DNA of 47,897 bases, taken from positions 1 to 47,897 of the forward strand of contig CAZEFK010000017.1 in assembly GCA_964511405.1 (NCBI GenBank). The letters are read 5' to 3'. A program made the translations under genes and the position numbers. The DNA is from CAZEFK01 sp964511405. Lineage in GTDB: Bacteria; Pseudomonadota; Alphaproteobacteria; Elsterales; Elsteraceae. Positions 16,949-24,822 of this stretch are shown here, one piece after another (the stretch's first letter is position 1; each line of letters starts with the position of its first letter). The notes below the pieces were generated by a model. The model was not told the DNA's origin, made no database searches, and worked only from the letters and a program-made list of their open reading frames with translations.

Positions 16949-16974
16949 CCGGGAGCCCGATAGCGGGCTCCCGG
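16949..16974. terminator. strong hairpin after alkB
   Basis: CCGGGAGCCCG, loop ATAG, CGGGCTCCCGG: an 11-bp perfect stem with a 4-base loop, 23 bases after the alkB stop. There is no T-run behind it, so it is terminator-like in structure but may act through Rho or as an mRNA 3' end. Confidence 0.5.
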
Positions 16975-16988
16975 CATCCTTGATGAAA

Positions 16989-17013
16989 AGGAAATGCGCA
17001 GAGCGCATTTCCT
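16989..17013. promoter_or_regulatory. perfect inverted repeat just before the SBP ribosome-binding site
   Basis: AGGAAATGCGC, loop AGA, GCGCATTTCCT: an 11-bp perfect stem with a 3-base loop that ends directly before the GGAGG of the binding-protein gene at 17028. Its position suits a translational control hairpin or an operator. Its AT-richer sequence stands out from the surroundings. Confidence 0.5.
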
Positions 17014-17027
17014 GGGAGGGACTCGCC

Positions 17028-18608
17028 ATGCCGCACGCCCCGACCCGCCGTGCCCTGCTCCAGGCCCTGGGTGCCGCCGCCGTCCTGCCGCTCGGCGCCC
17101 GCGCCGCGCGCGCCGGTGAGGCCACGCTGACCATCGGCATGGGCGGCGCGGTCACCTCGATGGATCCGCAGTTTCACCGGCTGGCCACCAACAATGACGT
17201 GGCGCGGCATGTCTTCGAGCGGCTGATCGACATCGACGCCATGGGCCGGTTGGTGCCGCAGCTCGCGACCGCCTGGACGGTCAAGGACGGGACATTGTGG
17301 GAGTTCACCCTGCGCCGCGGCGTCACCTTCGGCGACGGCAGCCCGTTCGACGCCGCCGACGTGGTCGCGACCCTGGCCCGGGCGCCGCGGGTGCCGCAGA
17401 GCCCGGCGCCGTTCGTCAACGCGACAGGCCTGATCGCCGAGACGACGGTGCCCGATCCCTACACCATCCGGTTCCGCACCACCGAGCCCACGGCGCTGCT
17501 GCCCTACCACCTGACCACCAATTTCATCATCAACCGGCGCTTCGCCGAGGCCGCCACCGCCGACTTCAACAGCGGCCCGGCCATGGTCGGCACCGGTCCC
17601 TACCGTTTCGAGGCCTACAAGCCGGGCGAGCTGGTGTCCTACACGCGCCGGCCCGACCATTGGGCGGGCGCCCAGCCCTGGGCCCGCGTCACCGTCCGGT
17701 TCCTGACCAATCCGGCCCAGCGGGTGGCGGCGCTGCGGACCGGCGCGGTCGACCTGATCGACAGCGTGCCGGTGGCCGACATCCCGGAACTCAAGCAGCT
17801 TGCGGGCCTGCGCCTCGCCAGCAGCGTCGCCGCGCGCGAGGTCTACCTGACGCTCAACCAGCACGACACCAATCCCTATGCCACCGACCGCCAGGGCAAG
17901 CCGCTGCCCAGGAACCCGCTGCAGGACCTGCGCGTGCGCCGGGCGCTGTCCAAGGCGATCAACCGGGCCGCCATCACCGAGCGGGTGATGGCCAGCCAGG
18001 GCATCCCGGCCGGGCAGTTCCTGCCCGACGGCTTCTACGGCACCAGCCCCAACCTCAAGCCCGACGCCTTCGATCCGGCCGGCGCCAAGGCCTTGCTGGC
18101 TGAGGCCGGCTATCCCGACGGCTTCGGCCTGATGCTGCTCGGCCCCAACGACCGCTACATCAACGACGCCCAGGTGCTGCAGGCGGTCGGCCAGATGTTC
18201 AGCCGGATCGGCGTGGCGGTCCAGGTCGAGACGATGCCCTTCGCGGTCTATGCGCCCAAGGTGCGAAAGGCCGAGTACGGCGCGGCGCTGGCGAGCTGGG
18301 GTGCCTCGGGCACCTGGTCGTACCTGCCGCAGCTGGTGGCGACCCAGGACAAGGCGCGCGGCCTGGGCGTCAGTAACAGCGGCGGCTATTCCAACCCGGC
18401 GCTCGACCGCGCGATCGACCAGGCGCTGCGCACCTTCGACGACGCCGAGCGCGGCCGGCTGCTGGCCGCCGCCTGCGAGACGGCGTTCGCGGATCTGCCC
18501 CAGCTGCCGCTGCATTTCGAGATCTCGACCTGGGCGATGGCGGCGTCGGTCGCCTATGACGGCCGGTCCGACCAGGTGACCTGGGCCGGGCGGGCGCGCC
18601 CGGCCTAA
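17028..18608 (+). CDS. orphan peptide-type ABC substrate-binding protein (SBP family 5)
   Basis: Periplasmic binding protein of 526 residues. The N-terminus TRRALLQALGAAAVLPLGAR looks Tat-like (two Arg followed by a mild hydrophobic core). Family 5 features are VTSMDPQFHRLATNNDVARH, ATAWTVKDGTLWEFTLRRGV, VGTGPYRFEAYKPGELV, and a C-terminal NPALDRAIDQALRTFDDAER. GGAGG is 9 bases before the ATG. No permease or ATPase gene is adjacent, so it must work with a transporter encoded elsewhere, possibly one of the two peptide-type systems in this window. The ligand is unknown. Confidence 0.88.
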   Translation: MPHAPTRRALLQALGAAAVLPLGARAARAGEATLTIGMGGAVTSMDPQFHRLATNNDVARHVFERLIDIDAMGRLVPQLATAWTVKDGTLWEFTLRRGVTFGDGSPFDAADVVATLARAPRVPQSPAPFVNATGLIAETTVPDPYTIRFRTTEPTALLPYHLTTNFIINRRFAEAATADFNSGPAMVGTGPYRFEAYKPGELVSYTRRPDHWAGAQPWARVTVRFLTNPAQRVAALRTGAVDLIDSVPVADIPELKQLAGLRLASSVAAREVYLTLNQHDTNPYATDRQGKPLPRNPLQDLRVRRALSKAINRAAITERVMASQGIPAGQFLPDGFYGTSPNLKPDAFDPAGAKALLAEAGYPDGFGLMLLGPNDRYINDAQVLQAVGQMFSRIGVAVQVETMPFAVYAPKVRKAEYGAALASWGASGTWSYLPQLVATQDKARGLGVSNSGGYSNPALDRAIDQALRTFDDAERGRLLAAACETAFADLPQLPLHFEISTWAMAASVAYDGRSDQVTWAGRARPA

Positions 18609-18688
18609 CGGGTAGCGCGGGCCGCCGTGGTGCCGGCCAGGACGAGGACGGCCAGCGCCAGCGGCGCGAAGGCCGGCCACAGCACCAC

Positions 18689-20008
18689 TCAGGCTGGGAG
18701 CCGGCCCCGCCAGCGCGTGTCGCGCGGCGACGGACGGCGGCGCAGGCGCTGATCGAGCAGCGCGCGCGCCTTCACGGCCTCGCCGCTCTGCATCAGGGCA
18801 AGGAGGAGCATGTCCTCCATCATCTCGCGTTGGGCGCCGCTGCCGCCGATGCGCGCGACCTCGGCCGCGACCGGCTCCAGGATGCGCGCGCAACCGGCGT
18901 AGTCGGCCGCCGCAAACGCCAGGGCGGCGCGGCAGATCGCCGGCACGACCGGCCCGGCGGCCAAGGCGCCCGCCTCGATCAGATCCGTCAACGCCGCCAC
19001 GCGCTGCTCGACCGCGGCCCGGTCGCCGACCGCCGCCGCGATGATGGCCATATGAACATCGGCGAAGGCGAAGCCGGCCTTCTGAAAGACACGTCCGGCA
19101 TAGGCCGCCGCTTCGTCCCACAGCCCGGCCGGCACCGCGTGGCCATAGGCCTGGAGCCGCCACAGGAACGACGCGGTGTCGCTGACCACGTTGACCGGCA
19201 CCCCGGCAGAGGCCGACGGCTGGACATGGGCGGCGTAGATCGCCAGCGCCCGCTCCGGGTCGTCGCGCTCGAGGGCGCCGAGCGCCCAGTGCCACGCGAT
19301 GTGGCCATGGAGGATCCCGGTGCGGTCGTAGCCCGGCAGCCAGTCCGCGATCAGCATCGCCGCCTCGTCGCCCGCGCCGGCCTCGTATAGGGCGTGCAGG
19401 AGCGCATGCGCCGCGTTGGCGTTGTTCCGCCGCAGTTGGTAGCCGCGCTCCACGAGGGCGCGGCCGAGCCCCGCATTGCCGTCCTCGACATGGGCCCAGC
19501 CGCGATAGGTGACGAACCACCAGTCATCGGCGTCGAAGTGCCCGACATGGCGCTCGCAAAGGTCCACGCGCGCCCGGTCGTGGTCCGCCATCCCGGAAAA
19601 GGCGAAGAGCCCGAAGGCACCGAGCGGCAGCGAGAGGATCAGCGCGTCCCGCGGCCAGGTGTCGGCATGCGCGAGCGCGCGCGTCAGCGCCTCCGCCGAC
19701 CGGCCGCCCATGGCGAGCGACAGGACCTCGACATGGCTCCGCTCCCGCGCGGTCCCACGGCGGGCGACGAGTTCCGCCGCCGTCGCGATCCGCGCCCGCG
19801 CCTTCGACGGTTCGGCACTGATCGTGTGCAGGCGGGCGCGCGCCGCATGGGCGAGCGCGAAGTCCGGGTCGGCCGTGATCGCCGCGTCCAGGGCCGCCGC
19901 GGTGCCGGGCCACGCCGAGAGGAGCAGGTCGATCCCGTCGCGATAGTGCTGGGCGGCCAGGTCCGATGTCGTCGAAAGCGGCAGGCCGCGGCTGTCGAGG
20001 TTGGTCAT
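18689..20008 (-). CDS. tetratricopeptide-repeat protein, TTC38-like
   Basis: A 439-residue soluble alpha-helical repeat protein. After a start at MTNLDSRGLPLSTTSDLAAQ, helical pairs of TPR type follow (LDAAITADPDFALAHAARAR; ERSHVEVLSLAMGGRSAEAL; AHALLHALYEAGAGDEAAML). The conserved central HGHIAWHWALGALERDDPER with its His residues is characteristic of the TTC38 family found from bacteria to animals, whose biochemical role is unknown. The ATG at 20008 is preferred over the longer frame because GGCGGGA lies upstream and the longer version would run into the AraC promoter region. Divergent from the AraC regulator, 89 bases between starts. Confidence 0.8.
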   Translation of the reverse strand: MTNLDSRGLPLSTTSDLAAQHYRDGIDLLLSAWPGTAAALDAAITADPDFALAHAARARLHTISAEPSKARARIATAAELVARRGTARERSHVEVLSLAMGGRSAEALTRALAHADTWPRDALILSLPLGAFGLFAFSGMADHDRARVDLCERHVGHFDADDWWFVTYRGWAHVEDGNAGLGRALVERGYQLRRNNANAAHALLHALYEAGAGDEAAMLIADWLPGYDRTGILHGHIAWHWALGALERDDPERALAIYAAHVQPSASAGVPVNVVSDTASFLWRLQAYGHAVPAGLWDEAAAYAGRVFQKAGFAFADVHMAIIAAAVGDRAAVEQRVAALTDLIEAGALAAGPVVPAICRAALAFAAADYAGCARILEPVAAEVARIGGSGAQREMMEDMLLLALMQSGEAVKARALLDQRLRRRPSPRDTRWRGRLPA

Positions 20009-20061
20009 GATCCCGCCGGTTATAGGGGATGGCAGCATGTCCGTCTTTTGACAGCTTGCCA

Positions 20062-20067
20062 TATAAT
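20062..20067 (+). promoter_or_regulatory. candidate -10 element for the AraC-family gene
   Basis: A perfect TATAAT, striking in such GC-rich DNA, lies 30 bases before the ATG at 20098. A good -35 at normal spacing is absent: TTGACA occurs at 20048-20053 but only 8 bases away. If the -10 is real, the promoter would need an activator, as AraC-family promoters often do. Confidence 0.35.
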
Positions 20068-20097
20068 GTCGATGAACCGCCAAACCGGAGTCTGGAC

Positions 20098-20886
20098 ATG
20101 GCATGGGCAACCATCGCGGCCCCACCCGGCCTGGCCCCGCCCCAGCCGATCACCGTGCGGGCGCAGTCGATCCCGGCGCGTCACGCCTTCCCGGAGCACA
20201 GTCACGACTGGAACCAGATGGTGTACGCGATCTCCGGCGTGCTGATGGTGGCGGCGGAGCGGCACTCGTTCGTGATCTCGCCCGAGCAGGCCGTGTGGCT
20301 GCCGACCGGCTTGCGGCACCGGGTGGGATCGCTGGTCGGCGCGGAGTTCCGCAGCCTTTGGATCGCCGACGAGGCCGGCCATGGCCTGCCGACCGTTCCG
20401 ACCGTGGTCGCCGTCGCGCCGCTGCTCAAGGCCCTCGTCGTCGAGGCCGCCGCGATCGACGGGGCGCCGGATCGTGACGGCTATGCCCGCCGCGTCACCG
20501 GCCTGATCCTCGACCAGCTCCGGCGCGCCCGCCCGCTTCCGGGCGCGCTCCCGTGGCCACGCGGGGGCTCGCCCCTGACCGCGCTGTGCGAGGCGCTCTA
20601 CGCCGACCCCGCCGACCCGCGCGGCCCGGACGCCTGGGGCCGCGAGCTGGGGATGTCGGACCGGACCCTGGCCCGCCGCTTCGAGACCGAGGTCGGCATG
20701 AGCCTGCGCGCCTGGCGCCGGCGCCTGCGCCTGTTCAAGGCGATCGAACTCATGGGCGGCGGCCTGGACGTGACCCGGACGGCCCTGGAACTCGGCTACG
20801 GCTCGACGTCGGCGTTCGTGTACGCGTTCCGGACCGGGATGGGGGTGGCACCCCGGGCCTATATGCGCGGACGCGGGGCGGCTTGA
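20098..20886 (+). CDS. AraC-family transcriptional regulator
   Basis: A 262-residue regulator. The N-terminal cupin-type ligand domain shows HAFPEHSHDWNQMVYAISGV and a PEQAVWLPTGLRHRVGS metal-less cupin turn. The C-terminal AraC DNA-binding domain has two HTHs: GRELGMSDRTLARRFETEVG then VTRTALELGYGSTSAFVYAF, ending GVAPRAYMRGRG. The ATG at 20098 is preceded by GGAG with 8-base spacing. The family usually senses a small molecule and activates adjacent genes; the divergent TTC38-like gene is the obvious candidate target, together with self-regulation. Confidence 0.93.
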   Translation: MAWATIAAPPGLAPPQPITVRAQSIPARHAFPEHSHDWNQMVYAISGVLMVAAERHSFVISPEQAVWLPTGLRHRVGSLVGAEFRSLWIADEAGHGLPTVPTVVAVAPLLKALVVEAAAIDGAPDRDGYARRVTGLILDQLRRARPLPGALPWPRGGSPLTALCEALYADPADPRGPDAWGRELGMSDRTLARRFETEVGMSLRAWRRRLRLFKAIELMGGGLDVTRTALELGYGSTSAFVYAFRTGMGVAPRAYMRGRGAA

Positions 20887-20906
20887 ACAAGGCGCCGCAT
20901 CGCCGA

Positions 20907-21368
20907 TCACACCGGCAAGACAGCGTTCGGCTTCACATCGGCAATCGAGGCATAGGTATGGGTTTCGCGCACACCGGGCAGTGACAGGATCACCCTCTGC
21001 AGAAAATCCTGATACACCGACATGTCGACGATCCTGGCCTTGATCAGGTAATCGAAACCTCCCACCACCATATGGCATTCGAGGATCTCCGGCGCTTTCG
21101 CGACGGCCGCAGCGAAGCGGTCGAAGACATGCGGCGCGGTGTGATCAAGCCGCACCTCGATGAACACGAGGGTTCCCCGGCCGATTTTTTGCGGATCAAG
21201 GATGGCTCTGACGGCGATGATGAACCGTTCGCGGAACAGGCGCTTCACGCGCTGGCTGGTTCCAGTCGGGGACAACCCCACACGCTCGGCGAGATCGAGG
21301 GTCGTTCTGCGCCCATCGTCCTGAAGCAGCCGCAGCAGGCTGCGATCCACCTGGTCGAGATCGCTCAT
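20907..21368 (-). CDS. Lrp/AsnC family transcriptional regulator
   Basis: A 153-residue regulator. The HTH reads LDQVDRSLLRLLQDDGRRTT then LAERVGLSPTGTSQRVKRLF. The RAM domain holds KAPEILECHMVVGGFDYLIK, the amino-acid-binding turn. The ATG at 21368 gives the usual length; the longer frame adds implausible residues reaching into the intergenic region. It is divergent from the ornithine-cyclodeaminase-family gene (136-base gap with palindromes), the classic layout of a local amino-acid-responsive activator or repressor and its target. Confidence 0.92.
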   Translation of the reverse strand: MSDLDQVDRSLLRLLQDDGRRTTLDLAERVGLSPTGTSQRVKRLFRERFIIAVRAILDPQKIGRGTLVFIEVRLDHTAPHVFDRFAAAVAKAPEILECHMVVGGFDYLIKARIVDMSVYQDFLQRVILSLPGVRETHTYASIADVKPNAVLPV

Positions 21369-21396
21369 CGATACCCACCAAAAGACAAGCATTGGA

Positions 21397-21434
21397 GCGT
21401 GAATCTCACGCAAAATCGACGACAATATCATATT
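21397..21434. promoter_or_regulatory. candidate Lrp-type operators
   Basis: Two palindromes in the divergent gap: GCGTGA-ATC-TCACGC (21397-21411, 6-bp perfect arms) and AATAT-C-ATATT (21424-21434). Their centres are 25 bases apart. The region is clearly AT-richer than its surroundings. Binding by the adjacent Lrp protein is inferred from position only. Confidence 0.4.
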
Positions 21435-21504
21435 CCAACACACCGGTTTCCGCAATAGGCTGCGCCCTTCACATTAGAAATCCTCAATGAAGGGAGAAGC
21501 CAAC

Positions 21505-22512
21505 ATGGTCGCAATAAATCCCGGCCCGCTCGGGGACAATCCAGGAACCATGAGCAAGGGTGCGATCGCCGTCCTGACGTTGAGCGAAGCCGACGTCAAG
21601 GCGTGCATCGATCCCAACCAACTGCTCGACGTCCTGGCCGAGGGCTTCATGGCGCTGACGCGCGGAGAGGTCGTCAATCCGGAACGGCCACAGCTCGATG
21701 TTCCGGGGGCCGGCTATTCCTTGGCGATGTCGGCCTGGATGCGCGGCATGAACTTGACGGTCAAGATCGTCAATGTATTCGAAGGGAATATCGCCAGCGG
21801 CCTGCCAAGCCATCTTGCGACCATCAGCTTGTTCGATCCGCAATCCGGCACGCCGATCTGCATCATGGACGGGACGTACATCACGGCCGTGCGGACCTCC
21901 GGCGCCGCGGTCCTGTCCGTGCGCACCCTGGCCCGCCCGGATGCCAGGGTGGCGACCGTGGTGGGCGCCGGCGTGCAGGCCAACCAGCATCTGCATCTGC
22001 TGCCGCTGGTCCGCGACTTTGCAGAGATCCGGGTGGCCTCGAAACGCTTTGACGACGCCGCGGCGCTGGCGCGGCAGCATCCGTCGGCCGTGGCGGTCGC
22101 GGATTTGGAGGCGGCCGTCCGCGGCTCCGATGTCGTGTGCCTCGCCACGCATTCCTACGAGCCGGTGATCGAGGCCGGCTGGGTGCGGCCGGGCACGCAT
22201 GTCACGTCGGTGGGCGTGGCGCCGCCCGGCGGAGAGATGCCGCCCGCGCTGATCGGCATGTCGCGCCTGTTCGTCGAGACGAAGGACGCATTCAAGCCGA
22301 CGCCGGTGGGAAGCTGCGAGCTGTCGGGTCTCGATCCGAGGTCCGGGACGGAACTCGGCGCGGCGCTGCTCGGCCGCGAGCCGGGCCGGGTCTCGGACGG
22401 TCAGATCACCGTCTACAAAGCCATGGGCATTGCCATGGAGGACATGGTGACCGCCGACCTCGCCTATCGCCGCGCCCGGCAACAACGCAAAGGCCGAACG
22501 ATCACCCTGTAG
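21505..22512 (+). CDS. ornithine cyclodeaminase / mu-crystallin family NAD(P)-dependent enzyme
   Basis: A 335-residue cytoplasmic enzyme. After a substrate domain with LTLSEADVKACIDPNQLLDV and MDGTYITAVRTSGAAVLSVR, the Rossmann motif VATVVGAGVQANQHLHLLPL binds NAD(P). Further on are SDVVCLATHS, VRPGTHVTSVGVAPPGGEMP and a terminal DGQITVYKAMGIAMEDMVTA, all diagnostic of the family. Members act on ornithine, cyclic imino acids (pyrroline- or piperideine-2-carboxylate) or alanine, and the sequence alone does not decide. GGGAG precedes ATG 21505 by 8 bases; ATG 21550 is an alternative. Pairing with an Lrp regulator supports amino-acid catabolism. Confidence 0.88.
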   Translation: MVAINPGPLGDNPGTMSKGAIAVLTLSEADVKACIDPNQLLDVLAEGFMALTRGEVVNPERPQLDVPGAGYSLAMSAWMRGMNLTVKIVNVFEGNIASGLPSHLATISLFDPQSGTPICIMDGTYITAVRTSGAAVLSVRTLARPDARVATVVGAGVQANQHLHLLPLVRDFAEIRVASKRFDDAAALARQHPSAVAVADLEAAVRGSDVVCLATHSYEPVIEAGWVRPGTHVTSVGVAPPGGEMPPALIGMSRLFVETKDAFKPTPVGSCELSGLDPRSGTELGAALLGREPGRVSDGQITVYKAMGIAMEDMVTADLAYRRARQQRKGRTITL

Positions 22513-22516
22513 AGCT

Positions 22517-23365
22517 TCAGCGGCGCATGCCGGTGGTCGCCACGCCCTCGATCAGCAGCCTTTGGAAGAACAGGAAGCAGGCGAACACCGGCAACAGCGC
22601 CAGCACCGACATGGCGAACAGCGCCGACCAGTCGGACTGGCCGCCCGAATCGACGAAGGTGCGCAGGCCCAGCTGGACCGTATAGTTGCCCATGTCGTCC
22701 AGGTAGATCAGCGGTCCGAAGAAATCGTCCCAGGTCCAGATGAAGCTGAAGATCGCCGCCGTCGCCAGCACCGGCGTCGATAGGGGCAAGATGATCCGCC
22801 AGTAAATGCCCCACGGGCTGCAGCCGTCGATCATCGCCGCCTGGTCGATCTCGCGGGGAATGCCGCGGAAGAACTGGACCATCAGGAAGATGAAGAAGGC
22901 ATCGACCGCCATGTAGCGCGGCACCACCAGCGGCAGGAAGCTGTCGACCCAGCCCAGGTTCAGGAACAGGATGTATTGCGGGATCAGGGTCGCGTGGTAG
23001 GGCATCATCAAGGTGCCCAGCATCAGCGCGAACAGGATCCTGCGGCCGCGGAACTCCAGCCGGGCGAAGGCGAAGGCGGCCAGCGAGCAGGACAGCACGT
23101 TGCCGATCACCGCGGCCAGCGACACGATCAGCGAGTTCAGGAAAAACTGCCCGAAGCTCACCTGCAGCCCGGTCCAGCCGCGGACATAGGCACCGAAATC
23201 GACATGCTCGGGCCAGATCGAGATCTGGTTGAGCACGTCCTGGTTGGGCCGGAACGAGCTCGCCAGCATCCACAGCAGGGGATAGAGCATGACCACCGAC
23301 GCCGCGCAGACCGCGGCGTGGGTCATCAGCGAGCCGCCGGCCCGCCGGGCGACGCTAGTCGTCAT
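22517..23365 (-). CDS. carbohydrate ABC transporter permease (MalG-like, CUT1)
   Basis: Inner-membrane permease of 282 residues. It has an N-terminal membrane segment (VCAASVVMLYPLLWMLASSF), SSFRPNQDVLNQISIWPEHV, several transmembrane helices, and the EAA loop EIDQAAMIDGCSPWGIYWRI ending in ILPL. This is the C-terminal partner of the MalFG type. It overlaps the upstream permease by 11 bases, so the two are co-translated. Its stop is only 4 bases from that of the convergent ornithine-cyclodeaminase-family gene. No ATPase gene accompanies it. Confidence 0.9.
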   Translation of the reverse strand: MTTSVARRAGGSLMTHAAVCAASVVMLYPLLWMLASSFRPNQDVLNQISIWPEHVDFGAYVRGWTGLQVSFGQFFLNSLIVSLAAVIGNVLSCSLAAFAFARLEFRGRRILFALMLGTLMMPYHATLIPQYILFLNLGWVDSFLPLVVPRYMAVDAFFIFLMVQFFRGIPREIDQAAMIDGCSPWGIYWRIILPLSTPVLATAAIFSFIWTWDDFFGPLIYLDDMGNYTVQLGLRTFVDSGGQSDWSALFAMSVLALLPVFACFLFFQRLLIEGVATTGMRR

Positions 23366-24287
23366 AATGCACCCAGTAGCGAGCGGTGAGGAACCCGAAC
23401 GCCGTGAAGGCGGCGATGATCAGCACCAGCACCCAGGCCAGCGCCGCGGCGTAGCCCATGTGGAAGCGGCTGAACGCCTCCTGGAACAGGTAGAGTGTGT
23501 AGAACAGCGTGGCATTGACCGGCCCGCCCGAGCCGTCGCTGATGATGAAGGCCGGCGTGAATGCCTTGAAGGCATCGATGGTCTGGATCACGGCGTTGAA
23601 GAACACGACAGGCGTCAGCAGCGGCAGGGTGACCTTGAAGAACTGCTGGACCCGGCTCGCGCCGTCGATGCTGGCGGCCTCATAGACGTCGCGCGGGATC
23701 TGGCGCAGCCCGGCCAGGAACACGATCATGGGCGAGCCGAACTGCCAGACGCTGAGCGCCACCAGGGTGTAGAGCGCGTAGTCGGGATCGGAGATCCAGC
23801 TCGGCCCGTGGATGCCGACCAGCAGCAGCACTTGGTTGACCATGCCGTCGGCGGCGAACAGCTTGCGCCACAGGATCGCGACCGCGACGCTCGCCCCCAG
23901 CAGCGACGGCAGGTAGAACATGGCGCGATAGAGCGGCAGGCCGCGGATGCCGCGGTTGAGCGCGACCGCCACCGCCAGCGCGAAGGCCAGCTTGAACGGC
24001 ACCGCCATCGCCACATACAGGACGGTGACCTTGACCGCGGCCCAGAACCGCTCGTCGCCGACCGCCAGATGCACGTAGTTGCGGGTCCCGATCCAGCGCG
24101 GATCCGACACCAAGTCGTAATCGGTGAAGGACAGCCACAGCGACGCCAGCGCCGGGCCCAAGGTCAGGACCAGGAAGCCCAGCAGCCAGGGCAACAGGAA
24201 CAGGTAGCCGGCCGCCGAGTGGCCCAGGCGCCGACGCCGGAGTGCGGCGACGCGCGGCGCGCCGCCGGCCTGGAGCGCAAGGTCCAT
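23355..24287 (-). CDS. carbohydrate ABC transporter permease (MalF-like, CUT1)
   Basis: Inner-membrane permease of 310 residues: cytoplasmic Arg-rich start, AAGYLFLLPWLLGFLVLTLG, WLSFTDYDLVSDPRWIGTRN (typical MalF/UgpA first loop), and the EAA loop DVYEAASIDGASRVQQFFKV followed by TLPLLTPV. It is the first gene of the two-permease unit. A palindromic operator candidate lies 80-95 bases upstream of its start. The transporter type is sugar, oligosaccharide or polyol import; the two binding proteins encoded at 24823 and 26139 are the likely partners. Confidence 0.9.
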   Translation of the reverse strand: MDLALQAGGAPRVAALRRRRLGHSAAGYLFLLPWLLGFLVLTLGPALASLWLSFTDYDLVSDPRWIGTRNYVHLAVGDERFWAAVKVTVLYVAMAVPFKLAFALAVAVALNRGIRGLPLYRAMFYLPSLLGASVAVAILWRKLFAADGMVNQVLLLVGIHGPSWISDPDYALYTLVALSVWQFGSPMIVFLAGLRQIPRDVYEAASIDGASRVQQFFKVTLPLLTPVVFFNAVIQTIDAFKAFTPAFIISDGSGGPVNATLFYTLYLFQEAFSRFHMGYAAALAWVLVLIIAAFTAFGFLTARYWVHYDD

Positions 24288-24366
24288 GGGCTCAGCCCCT
24301 GAGCGGCTGGGTGCGCTGCATCAGCATCCGGTCGCCTCCCTTCAGCCCGCGTTGGGGCGCCATTGT

Positions 24367-24382
24367 GTAACCAAATGGTTAC
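24367..24382. promoter_or_regulatory. palindromic operator upstream of the sugar permease operon
   Basis: GTAACCA-AA-TGGTTAC, a perfect 7-bp inverted repeat. Nearly the same site occurs at 24767-24782. On the minus strand TTGACT stands 17 bases upstream of it, so the site would cover the -10 region of a permease promoter. The binding protein is not identified in the window. Confidence 0.6.
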
Positions 24383-24415
24383 TAGCAAGGGCCCGGTGGA
24401 GTCAAGGCGGACGTC

Positions 24416-24640
24416 TCATCCCACGCGCACATAGGCGTAGTTCGGCTTGACGTGCCAGTTCACGAACCGTCCCTTGGACGGCGCCGCCAGGAGCTCCTCG
24501 AACACGGCGCTCGGCACCGGCCGGTAGTCGTATGTGTCGCCGCCGATGTAGCGCAGCCGCAGGGTCCGGCTGCGCGCGTCGTAGCCGCCGGCCGTGATGC
24601 TGGTGGACGTGAACCGGACCATCGGAATTCGCCCCGCCAT
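24416..24640 (-). CDS. KTSC-domain small protein
   Basis: A 74-residue protein matching the KTSC domain: RFTSTSITAGGYDARSRTLR, then LRYIGGDTYDYRPVPSAVFE, ending SKGRFVNWHVKPNYAYVRV. The GYD...L.LRY..G..Y.Y..VP..V...L..A.S.G..N pattern is the family consensus. KTSC proteins are small, widespread and functionally poorly defined; some are linked to nucleic-acid-related proteins. ATG 24640 is used; ATG 24622 (MVRFTS) is equally possible. It sits between the two operators and in the same direction as the permeases. Confidence 0.75.
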   Translation of the reverse strand: MAGRIPMVRFTSTSITAGGYDARSRTLRLRYIGGDTYDYRPVPSAVFEELLAAPSKGRFVNWHVKPNYAYVRVG

Positions 24641-24766
24641 GCCGAAAAGGTGGGACCGCAGCCGGCATGGTCCAGCCGTCCGGTCGGCCTACGCCCGTGG
24701 CTCTACCGGGGCCCGATCGACGAGGCCCAGCCTTCCCTCTTGACGGCGGCTGCCCCGCGGGCGCAA

Positions 24767-24782
24767 GTAACCAACTGGTTAT
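24767..24782. promoter_or_regulatory. palindromic operator upstream of the tandem binding-protein genes
   Basis: GTAACCA-AC-TGGTTAT, matching the site at 24367 at 14 of 16 positions. TTGACG (24740-24745) lies upstream on the plus strand, so the palindrome would overlap or closely follow the -10 region of a promoter for the gene starting at 24823. One regulator probably controls both units. Confidence 0.6.
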
Positions 24783-24822
24783 GCGTCAGCCGCCAAGAGC
24801 CGACCGTCGGGAGGGAACGCTG

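Noticed and set aside
18605..18688. Short minus-strand frame of 27 residues (VVLWPAFAPLALAVLVLAGT and seven more) beginning GTG directly after the TTC38-like stop
   Set aside because: It could be a tiny membrane peptide or the tail of a lost gene, but it has no ribosome-binding site, overlaps the end of the 17028 gene, and shows only composition typical of GC-rich frames.
20048..20067. TTGACA and TATAAT near each other before the AraC gene
   Set aside because: Both hexamers are perfect but the spacer is 8 bases, far from the 16-18 needed for a normal sigma70 promoter, so only the TATAAT is kept as a candidate.
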